Translations under genes and position numbers: made by a program
In this document: positions 12,901-23,192 of the stretch, one piece after another
Numbering within the stretch: the first letter of the stretch is position 1
Layout: each line of letters starts with the position of its first letter
Notes under the pieces: generated by a model
Told to the model about the DNA's origin: nothing
Database searches by the model: none
What the model saw: only the letters and a program-made list of their open reading frames with translations
Assembly: GCF_003711515.1 (NCBI RefSeq)
Contig: NW_021167081.1
Coordinates: forward strand, 4,674,414-4,738,413
DNA length: 64,000 bases
Origin: Sodiomyces alkalinus F11
Lineage: Eukaryota; Ascomycota; Sordariomycetes; Glomerellales; Plectosphaerellaceae
Direction of reading: 5' to 3'

Positions 12901-13060
12901 ATACCTAGTATAATAGAAGGGATAGTTAGCTTACTAGAATATATAGATACCGTAAAAAGCTATAAAGGCGTAGGCGTTAATCGATATCTTTAAGGCGAGA
13001 TAAAAGACCTTAGGTAATTTAAGGATAGCCTTAAAGAAAACGGAGGCTCCGAAGGTGTTA
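7000..13060 (+). pseudogene. Gypsy-1 gag-pol polyprotein, RIP-inactivated
   Basis: Reading through stops, the order is: gag-like capsid region (about 7600-8700); a Cys-rich knuckle near 8870-8935 in which several Cys positions read Tyr; a protease-like region (about 9060-9340, ending LLLGQEFNYP); reverse transcriptase (about 10090-10640, with VVIDLRAPNK); RNase H (about 10900-11390); integrase (about 11600-12450, with the ITIDFI block near 11905); and a chromodomain (about 12830-13000, KAILDKRV..YLV). The polymerase box, normally IDD, reads CIDN at 10475-10486, the second Asp being lost by TpG-to-TpA. The start codon is not identifiable. Gag and pol seem to share one frame. The chromodomain places it with chromodomain-bearing Ty3/gypsy elements, which direct insertion to heterochromatin. 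Confidence 0.82.
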
Positions 13061-13499
13061 TAGCTAGGAGATATTAAAGGACTAAAGAATGTATAGCGTA
13101 TACCGGGGGTTACCGAGGTATTATAAAACGCGCTAAGGGCGCGGTATAAGACGAACGTTACCGCTGCCCCGAGTAACCCCGAATACTTAGTAGGAATAGC
13201 CTTATAACCTATACGTGCCTTCTATTAACCACCGCTATAACCACGGTTACTACGGCGTTCCGCTAAGTAATAGAAAAGGTTTATTACGCCTATAACGCTC
13301 TAGTTATTCTCCTTGTCCCCTTTTCTCCTCTTCTTTTTACTACTATAACCGTAAACGCTAGTATAATAAATATAGTCCCCGTTTTTATATTTCCCCATAC
13401 TATCTTTTATTATTTTTATAACGTATACCTTTTCCTTTTTCTATTTATATAGGCGCGAACTGCCCTCTCCCCCCGCCTTTTATAGTAAGCTAACGTAGA

Positions 13500-15237
13500 A
13501 AGCTATATTCCCCCCTATTCCGCCTTAACGACTTAGGCCCGCCCCGCCACTTATACACTTCGCGGTATAGGCATTAAGCTCCTACTAGCCCTTTAAAAAC
13601 TAATATTACCGGGATTATTTCGAGCGCACTTTCCGGAACCCTAAAAAACTAAGCGCCGGCCTTACTAAAGCCGGCTACTTCCGAGCCGTTACTCTTTACG
13701 GCGGGGAAAAGCGTTTAGAATAGAAGCTAAGCGCCCTTAGTAAATAGTTCGCGGCGTAGAAGGAATCCTATTAAGGTAAGCTCCGGGAACTCCGCGTATA
13801 CGGGGAAGTATAGGGTTATGTTTATCTAAAAACCCGAGACCTTAATCGTACTATCTTTACACCTATAAACTATCCTAAAAAAAACACGGAGATTACTAAG
13901 TATAAGGCTAAGAATCTTATCAGATAGTTCCCGTAACTAGATTACCTACTAAAAACTAATAAGGAACTCGCCTTATAGGACTATCCTAATATCTTATTTA
14001 AGGACTATATTAAGATAGGCCGTAACGCCGATACCCCTCGCACGGCCTCAGGAAAGTTTATAAAGACGCCTTAGTCTACCCGTACAGTTAGCGTTAATAC
14101 CCCTAGCGTTAAGTAGGCCCCCCGGTCTACCGTATATATCGACTTAAAAGCTAAAGTTAACCTAGTAGAATCGACGGCGGGACCGTTATCCGCCGGTACC
14201 ATATAACCTAAGATACCTATAAGGCTAGAAAGCGCTTAGGTACTAGGGTTTATACTCTAATATATCTAAGACTATATATACCTTTCTAAAGCGATATACG
14301 ATATTATCCTATCGGAGAAGGATATAGGTAAAGTGCACCCCGCGCTTAAGGCGTACCTTAAGGACTACGCTAGGTAGGCTAACGTTACTAATAAGCTTAT
14401 CCGTAAGTATATACACGGTTTACCCACTGTTAAGGGTAAGGAAGTAGCCCCTATTATACTCTCTGTTAAGGATTTCCTGGCTATAGTACGTACCGGCGAA
14501 GAACTAGCCCTAACGTCCCTAATATGATGCCTAGTATATATAATAACCCCTGAAAAACCACCCACTAAGCGTATCGTTAGCTCCTCTAATACCGAGAAAG
14601 CCTTATAGGATATTATAATAAACTTCTCGGCTAGACTAAGTATTATAGGCGTTAACCTAATTAAGAAGGTCGTTATAGTGTATAATTAAAAGGTATCCGT
14701 TATTAAGTAGCGCGGCCATATTATAGCCCTACCACGCCTAGCTATTAAGTTCGTCTTATTAATACTCCGTAACGGTATCGTATAGAACGATTTATAAAAT
14801 ATAGTAGATTACCCCTTACTCCTCCGCCTTTAGCGTATAGGCCGTATAGTCGCCCTCGTACCCCTTACTGCAGATAGGGACCTTACTAATACGCGCCGCG
14901 ACACGCTACTAAACCTCCTTATATCGGACTAGGAGAAAGCCGTCGCTATTATCTAATACTATATAGCGCTTTAACACGTTTAGGCTAGCCGTCCGCTTAT
15001 TAGCCTAAAGGAAGTATACCCGCTTAACCGGACTAAGTTAGAAGCTATAGCTACTAAGGTTATTATAGAGGAAGCCGTTAAAGACCTATACACGCCGCTA
15101 AAAGAATAGGGTATCCTTATAGGATATATATAGCCGGCCGCTAAGGATAACGAAATCACCTTACTAGACTAACTCCGTATATTAGTAAGGAGGGTATAGG
15201 CTAGATCGCGGAATCCTATAGCGCGCCGTGATTTACA
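13500..15237 (+). pseudogene. Extra (third) reading frame of Gypsy-1, unknown family
   Basis: After the chromodomain, a separate sense-strand frame of about 580 codons can be read, interrupted only by RIP-type TAG/TAA. Its start is uncertain (about 13500) and it ends at TAA near 15233, unless that too is a mutated Gln codon. The N-terminal part has YYRDYFERTFRNPKKLSAGL and AGYFRAVTLYGGEKRLEQKL, followed by a Gln/Lys/Glu-rich stretch with coiled-coil look. The middle has RDLNRTIF, then NKELAL and TVYIDLKAK. I see no signal peptide, membrane segment or zinc finger, so nothing supports an envelope protein. A homologous frame occurs in the minus-strand element at 42252-47389. Function is unknown. 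Confidence 0.7.
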
Positions 15238-15494
15238 CTAAGATTTAATATCGTTTTTCTTTTTCCTTTACGTCTTACTTCCTCCTTTCTTTCTATCTTT
15301 CTAGCCGGGAAATACCCGGTATTTTAAGTAATAACGATAGCGGTCGCTATCAAGGCGCCGCTAAATATATACCTTTTCTTCTATTAAACCTAACTATACC
15401 ACGGTCCACTAATATAACTATAATAAGCCTTAAGTAAGGTATCGTAGTTATCGGGGATGCCCGCGGGACGCAGGGCTTCTTTACCCCGGGTATT

Positions 15495-15812
15495 TAATAC
15501 GACTCGGAACCCTACCGGGTACTATAAGCGTACCTTAGAGGTGCCATAGTATATACTATAGCCCCCACGGGGTATACTATAAAAGCCATAGCGTATACTA
15601 GGGTGTCCGGAGGATTATATACGTGGATACCGAGGATCCTACGGCGTTTACCCGTGGGTATATTAGTCCTGGGGGCGCGCCCCCTTTTTAGCTTAGAGAA
15701 GATATCTTAGTTTACCACTATTTACGGCACCCTAAGGTCACCCCTTAGAAATCCCAGCTCCCAGGTCCTATAGTACTGGCTAGCCAGATATATGCCTGGT
15801 CAGGGCATATTA
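15495..15812 (+). repeat. Gypsy-1 3' LTR (318 bp)
   Basis: Same length and ends as the 5' copy, with scattered differences, mostly transitions between CA/TA and TG/TA. It is followed by the target duplication TCCTA, after which the Copia-D gag frame resumes. Confidence 0.88.
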
Positions 15813-17517
15813 TCCTATATCGACGATACAGTACGTCTATAAAGGCTATACCTAAGGATATAAATAGCTAGGTTATAAACTAGAAAACAGTAATAAGACA
15901 CTATAAATATATAGGCGTTTTAGAGCTATTAAGCGCGGACTATTAGGGGGGAAACGCGTTAAAAGCTATTACACCTATCGCCTAGAAATAGAGTAATAAC
16001 TACCTAGTTAATAGCTACGATAAGATTACGGAAAATAAGCTAATAATTAATAACTCTGTAAAAGCTTTAAGGACGGTTCTTAGTAATATAAAGAGCCTAT
16101 AATCCTTTACTATAAAGCCTAGAGTTAGCAGAGGCACCTTGAACACCCTTAGGAACCTCCTCGATACTAAGGATACTACTAATAATAAAGATAATAAGAA
16201 GCGTCCTATAGTGATATATACGTAAAGGCTATCCCTCCCGTAATACGGAGGCCTTATATGATATATAAAAATACTTATACTACCACCGCCTATGAGTACG
16301 TAAGGCCGGATATACGCCCTTATACCTAGTATAGCCGTGAAGATATTACGAAAGTTATAGAAAAGAAAATACGTAATCATAGTTTCAAAAGCAGCGTAAA
16401 CACCGCGATATAGAAAAGGCGTGAAGCCTTAGGGGCTACTACCGCTAGTAAAATAAAGGAAGTCTAGAAAGATTAACTCTATAATACTACGCCTATTATA
16501 ACTACTATACTATAAAATCAGGGGGTTACTACGCCGTCCGTAAGCATAGTTATAAAAGACCTTTCCGTTACCGCGAGTATCCGGCTAAGCGTCTACCCCT
16601 CCTAAGAAGGGGGGGGTAGCGCGCCCTTATACGATAATACTATTAAGATTATATTAGAGAGCGTCCCTCTTTATTAACTAAGCTAAAACACTATTATACT
16701 ACGCGACCCTAGACTTAGCATCGTTAATCCACGTCTTTAATAATTAAGGCCGCTTCACGGTCATTAAACCGCCTACTTATAAGTTATTATTATTTTAGGT
16801 AGGTATTTATAAGGCTTTTATCCTCGGATATAATGACGTTAAGCTACGTATATAATCTCTATTAGGTATAAAAAGGCTACTACGCCTCTATAATATCGTA
16901 TACTATAAGGAGTTCGTTCCTAATAGTATCTCGGAACGCTAGCTACGCCTATGAGGCCACCGCTAGGATACTATAAATAATACTATCGTTAGCTTTACTA
17001 ATAACCGGCCTATCTATAAGTTACAAGATATCCACGGCTAGTATATAATTAAGCGCGCGGAAGCTAAGGCGGCCACCGCGTTTACGGTTTCGGCTTAGTA
17101 TCCCCGCGATAACCCGTATAGAAGATCACGATAACCGCGGTAACCGCAGAAAACCACCGCGTAAAGGTAGCACAAACGCCTTAGCCACTACGGTACTAAT
17201 ACCCTTATAAGGATTATTAACGCCACTTAGGGGGTAAGGATTAAGGGGCCGCGAACCGTAGACTATAACGCGTATAGATAATCGTAAATGCCTATATAGA
17301 TTAGGCGTATAGTATCCCTCTACCCGTTAAGGCCTGGTAAAGCCCTAGCCATCGATTTTCATAATCTAAAAGAGTCGGAATCTCTAAGCGGCCTATATAA
17401 GTCTATTATATTCGTTATACATATACTTATAGGTTATATATAGGATTACTATCTATAGAGAAGAGACTAAAGCTCCATCTTTTATACGTTAAAAGGCGTT
17501 TTTGCCCCGCTTAACAC

Positions 17518-17720
17518 TATCAGATAAAGCGTAGTCAAAATCGTCACAAAATAGGTCAAAATTAATTAAGGCAATTATGTATAATTATAACTGTCTTAGA
17601 CTATTCGGGAAACGCTACCACCGTATTTTATATAGTATAGATTCTGTAAGCGTCTACTCGGATTATACTCTTAGTAATCCGGCCTTTTACGTAACCGAAA
17701 AGACTATAGTCTATTCGATA
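17518..17720 (-). repeat. Copia-A 3' LTR (203 bp)
   Basis: On the minus strand it begins TATCGAATAGAC and ends TATCTGATA. The same sequence occurs at 22990-23192 and, in plus orientation, at 52015-52217. CpA/TpG are less depleted here than in the internal region. Confidence 0.9.
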
Positions 17721-20700
17721 CACCTCCTAATCGCCCTAAATATTAGTTAGGCGATTAAAACTATTCGTAATCGGTAGATAATCCAGCTATATAATCTATT
17801 CGTTATAGCCGCCCTTAACTTCACCCTCCGGGTCCTCTAAGTATTCTATCCGGACTTTCTTTAGCTATTTCTGCTATAACCGTTCCCGTATATCTATCAC
17901 GCCTACCTGGGACGTGAATATCTTAAATTTCTCGCCGTATAACGCCTTTATTAATCCGTCTACCACTATTTCCACGCTCGTAATATACGTTACGAGTATT
18001 TACCCTTGTTCCTTTACTTGACGTAATTAGTGGCCGTGGATATCGATATAGCGGAGGCGTGTTATTAACGTGCTAATCTCTTAATTAACTAATCGAATCG
18101 TTTAGTGATTATCGTATAAGATCCTTACTTCCGGATTGTTAAATTCTACTCCTATACTAAGTAATAGGCGTTATATAAAGATACCTTCTTTTACACCTTA
18201 TACTAACACTAATAGCTCTACTTCCGTTATTAACGTTATAACCGTATCCTACTTATTAGCGCGCTACGCGATTATACCGCTAAATAAGCATATCATGTAC
18301 GCTTAACTACTCTTTCGATTAAGGGTGGTATCGGTAAATAAGGCGTTAGTATAGATTTTAATAGTATCGCCACCCCCTAGTTCTAACGTAAACGATTAGC
18401 TATTAATTAGATGAAGCATTAGATAATCGGCGGCTTTGTGGTGAATAGGCCCTGGATTAACGTTAAATCGGTATAGCCTAGATACGATAAACGCGATATC
18501 AGGCCGCGATATCACTACTATATATAGTATAGATTCTATCTTCCGTTAATAGCTGTTAATATCCGTCGAGGTCCCTAAATAGGGCAGTAGTTCTACGATC
18601 TTAATTAGGTGCGTTAGGCGATAGTTACTACTATACTTACTATTACTATTTAGCTTTAATAGGCACTCTAACTTAGTAACATAGTCGTGTTATAATAGCT
18701 AGATTTTACGGGGACGCGGTCACGAATAACCTTAATACTAAGGAACCACTATAGAGAATCGCCACCTTATAGGTTATAGTAGCGTTATAGGGTATTAACG
18801 GCCTACTCTATCAACGCCTTTTTTTATTCCTCATAAGTAATAACGATATCGTTAACGTAGAAGAATAGGATTAAACCGCGGCGCAGAAAATAACACGGTT
18901 CCTACGGCACTATCTAGAATCCGTCCACTGAAAGGATAGCCGAAAAGTGCTTTTACTAAAGCAGCGGGGACTCCTTAAATCTATATAACGCCCTTTTCAG
19001 GTATAAACGACTCCTCAGGGCTAGAAAGCCTAATAGCGGGTATATAAAGATATCCTGGAGGAGGGGCGCGTGTATAAACGCGTTTATAACGTGAAATTAT
19101 AATAGCGTAAGGTTAAAACGGGCCGCGATAGCTATTAACGCGCGGAATAACCGTCCGGCCAGCGTTACTACGTATATCTCCTTAAGCGAGGATTAATACT
19201 ACTAATCTCCTCACACTATAAGCCTTACCTTATATTTATATAGAAATCTATACTTATCGAACTTATATATTATTACCTATATCGAATTAAGAGCCTGATA
19301 TCTATCTACTACGGACGCCGGTACCCGTATCCACGACCCTATCTTCTTATAGCTCTATAGGTAGTCTTCTTATACCTATCGAAATAGGTGGCCATAAGGG
19401 TGCGAGGGTATATCGTAAGGGTCTTTCGGAGGAGGAGGGAGTTCTTTACGATAGATCTTCGGGGCTAAGGCTACCGGAGTAACCGCCGGAGTATCCGCCA
19501 GAGTACTGCTTCCCGAGGATACCACCGGGGTTATATTTTCCAAGATAGCCTTTAGGGCCATGGGTTCGTGTAATAGCGATAAAAGCCGCTATAGCGTTAT
19601 AGGAGTAGTCCTTTTTAACCGTAGTTTAGTTAGCGGAGTCCTATCTATAATACGTATATTAGGGACGTGGCGGCTAGCGTTAAATATAGTAACCTAATAG
19701 TCTCTTTTCTAGCTATCTCCTTACCATATTAGTCGCCCTCCTTTATTTAATAGGAGCCCTATAGCGGTAGCTATAGGGGTATCACGGCACCGTATTCCGT
19801 TATCCTAGAACCCTACGGCTATAACCGTAGGGGTATCACGATTTCCTGATATAACGGCTACTATCAGCGCTATAACCGATAGCAGGGTTACTAGTAGAGT
19901 CGGAAGTAGTGGATCGGGCGGATATGACGGTAATCAGGCGCTATACCGGCTAAATCACACTATTTATAACCTAAATCTTATCCTGATTAACTTATGATAG
20001 CCTCCTCCACCCCCTTATAGCCGGGTATTACGGACTATAACCTTAATGGTCAAACCGTCAAGGAAGGGGATCCGGGGGCGTTTTGCCCCGGATCTAAGGG
20101 TATGAACGGTTTAGAATAAGCAGTTATATATAAGGGGGGGTCCTTAGCTTATACGTCCGTAAACGGCCGTAAATCTCTAGCCCTTTCCTACTCGATCTGA
20201 CTAATTAGGTCTTTTAATTACTCCTCGATTAATTAACGGAGGTTATCCTTAAAGACGTTAATATCGCTGTTAAAAAAGGCATATTCGTTAAAATCCATAT
20301 CGCGCGTGCGAAGAAAGCGGTTGTAGCGCCGGCCTAGCACCCAGATACGGAAGATATTAGTAGAATCGTAGCCGATAAGGTAGCCGATATAGGGGCGTGG
20401 AGCGATACGATTTAATAGCTTATTAGTGCCCTTGTAGGCGTCCTTAGTTATCGCGTACGCCTTATAAGTGTAGGCTTAAATATATACTAAAATCGGCTTC
20501 CTTTTAAAGAGGACCTCGTATAGCGTTTTCTATTCCTTATTATACTACCTTTGTGGCGTGCGGTTATAGACATACATAGCCGTGGGAATAGCCTTAGGCT
20601 ATATACACGGCGGTAGTCTTACGTGGATATTTATCGCACGACCCTTTAAAATAACCACGGTAGCAGCGCGTTTAGCACGCCCGTTCTACGCTTAAGTGTC

Positions 20701-22989
20701 GGTAGTAGATACCTTTAAAAGGATGCCCTCGTCACGTAGGAATTAGGTGATATTGTGGGATTAAGTTAGCTTGTTATTAGATTCGAAAACGCGCACCTTA
20801 TAGCCTAATTAGTAGTCTACTTAGGCGAGGAATTCCTTAATTATTCCGAGGATATCCATTACTAGCTTACTCTTTATAATATAGGTGGCCGTAAAACCAC
20901 TATAACGGTCGGTGAAAAATATAAACCGTAAGTCCCCGTCGGATATTTAGTTAAAATCCGTGAAATTAATCGCCTACCGCTCCCCTATATAGGTAGATAC
21001 GGTACGAAAGCGCCTACTAATATACCGTTTAATCTTTATAAGCTCGTAGGCCTTATAGTCGATAGTTATTAGTCCCTTTATTGTAACCCCTTACGTCTAC
21101 TCTTCTAGGTGCCTAAGCGGTTCAGGGCTAGCGTGCCCTAGTCGTAGATACTATAAGATACCCTCTGTAGTGCTTAGATAGCGTATTGTCGATTTATAGA
21201 TCTTTTCGGGTGGAAGAAAAGCCTAGAAAAGCAGCCGCAGATTAAGTGGAGGGTATATATTTAATAACGGTTGAATCGAAGTGGTAACTTAGCTAGTATA
21301 GTATAGATCTATCGGTATATCGAAAGCAGTTATTTAGTGGCTTTTAATACTACTAGTATTCTTATAGTCGTAACCGTTAGTTTAAGATTAAATTATAGGT
21401 AAAATCTTCGTAGTATAGGACGTTTAATAGTTAAAAATCAAGGCCTCCTATTAGTCCGTTTAATCTCACGGTCACGTTACCGTAACCTTCAATAGACAGG
21501 GATAAAATACCGGCTACCACGTAGTCCCCATATATAGTGGGTGTAAAATCAGAAAAACGGGAAAATTCGTTAAAAAATATAAATAGTAGCGCCGGAATCG
21601 AGGATAGTAGAGGTTCGAGGAGGTTAACTAATAGTAGTACCCGCTATAAAGGTAATAGCGTGGGAGACGCCGCTACGGACGCTACTATAATCGAGTCACG
21701 CTTCTTTAAGCTATATAGAGTCCCGGCTTATATCCTTCTTTATCTTCTTTACGGTGTGTAGTTCTTCTACTTCCGCGCGTAGAGCGGGGTCGTATTTAAG
21801 GATCTATTCGACGGTTATGTTAGTACTCTCGAAGGGGGTTTAGTCGTTATATACTGTATCTAGGAATACATAGAAGTAGGTGTTAATATGGTGGCTAGGT
21901 ATAGCGTATACGCGGTAGATCTACCCTCTCTATAGAGTATATTAGCGGCGTTTAGAAGAGGAACGGTTAGTTAAAGTAGCAGAAGGTATAGCTATAGATA
22001 CCGCGGTAGTGGGATTCTTAGCTTTATTCTTCCCACGGCCGCCCTTCTTACGGGGCTTAGCCGTGGCCTATAAGGTATCTTTACCCTCCTCGCTTCTAGT
22101 ATACAGTGTAGGGAATACTATAGCGTGGTGGTTACCGTGTTTTCCTTAGTCTTTAAGTCTAGTATTAATATATTTCTGGCCAAGGGTATAAAGGTCTTCG
22201 GGTATAACTACTTAGTTATCTATAAGGCGTCCCTTAGCCTTAGTCTAACCGTGGCCGGTATAGGGGCGACTACCTCTAAAGAAATCTATAACCTATATAT
22301 ATATAGCGGGCTTTAAGCCGGTATCTTTATAGCTTTATAGCAGTAACTACCACCTATCTAACCACTCCCCGAGCTTCTTAAGGCTATTCGCAGGGTACCG
22401 AGTATACTCGATATACTTCTCGTGGGTATCGGTTTAGCGGGTAGCTAAGTACTAATCCGTATCGTGTTTACCGGCTTTATATACCTCGCGAGGTATACCT
22501 CCTTATAATAATTATCTACGGCTTTAGTCGATAGTATTAACCTACTAGGTCAGCATAGCGTTAATCCCCTTTAGGTAGCTATCGTATTACGCTTATAGGA
22601 TCTTCTAGCGCGCGATTTCGACGTCGTACGCCTTCTGGCCAGCGTCCGTAAGGTCAAGATATCACGTAGGGGTACGCTTAGGCGTTATAGAGGGAAAAGA
22701 GTCGCAATTCGGTATTATAGGCTCCTCGGGGTATTAAGTCGGATCGATTAGGCGGAGAAACCGCTATACGTTATTATAGGTGGAAACCGATGCGTATAGG
22801 CGTCGCCAGAGCTCCGAATTCTTATAGGTCTTATACGTAATAGGGCTAAGATACGATATCTTAATAGTTATTTATAGATTAACACGCTACATCGGCGCGG
22901 CTAGATAGCTTCTTAAATCGGTAGTAGTGGTAGAGGTAAAAAAGTAGGTAAAATAGGTATATCTTCACTTAGTAAGTAAGACTCTTAAT

Positions 22990-23192
22990 TATCAGATAAA
23001 GCGTAGTTAAAATCGTTATAAAATAGGTTAAAATTAATTAAGGCAATTATGTATAATTATAACTATCTTAGACCGTCAGGGAAACGCTGCCATTGTATTT
23101 TATATAGTGCAGATTCTATAAGCGTCCACCCGTATTGCACTCTTAGCAATCCGGCCCATTACGTAACCGAAAAGACTATGGTCTATTCGATA
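22990..23192 (-). repeat. Copia-A 5' LTR (203 bp)
   Basis: Same length and ends as the 3' copy. On the minus strand it is followed by ATTAAGAGTCTTACTTACTA, which is also found after the LTR at 52015-52217. The site does not resemble the half-tRNA site of Copia-D and Copia-C. Confidence 0.9.

Larger units (their letters stand above)
6120..15812 (+). mobile_element. Gypsy-1: 9.7 kb Ty3/gypsy chromodomain retrotransposon with an extra reading frame
   Basis: It is bounded by two 318-bp LTRs (6120-6437 and 15495-15812) and by a perfect 5-bp target duplication TCCTA (6115-6119 and 15813-15817). One frame, broken only by RIP-type stops, runs from about 7600 to 13060: gag, protease, reverse transcriptase, RNase H, integrase and chromodomain. 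A further frame lies at about 13500-15235, before the 3' LTR. At 9,693 bp it is longer than usual fungal gypsy elements (about 5-7 kb); the extra frame accounts for much of this. It sits in the gag of Copia-D, so it is younger than that element. Confidence 0.9.
17518..23192 (-). mobile_element. Copia-A: Ty1/copia retrotransposon inserted in Copia-D integrase
   Basis: Two 203-bp LTRs (17518-17720 and 22990-23192) flank a minus-strand copia internal region. In transcription order: gag (about 22980-21500), integrase (about 21100-20150, with TDTQAQNGRAKRAA and YNRTPQ), a linker, reverse transcriptase (about 19250-18500, with YKYKVRLIV and LFRALIAIAARFNLT) and RNase H (about 18350-17850, ending VVDGLIKALYG). 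The polymerase box reads YVND at 18848-18859. Flanking pentamers are AACAC (17513-17517) and AAGAC (23193-23197), one mismatch from a target duplication. The Copia-D integrase frame resumes across the insert. A 61-codon stop-free run at 19376-19561 (-) is the proline-rich linker between integrase and reverse transcriptase, not a separate gene. Confidence 0.87.

Noticed and set aside
13500..15237. Envelope gene in Gypsy-1
   Set aside because: The position would fit, but no signal peptide, cleavage site or membrane anchor can be seen, so I only call it an unknown extra frame.
16015..16380. Minus-strand 121-codon open stretch, hydrophobic
   Set aside because: It is antisense to the Copia-D gag region; hydrophobicity comes from RIP-made TA-rich codons, not from membrane segments of a gene.
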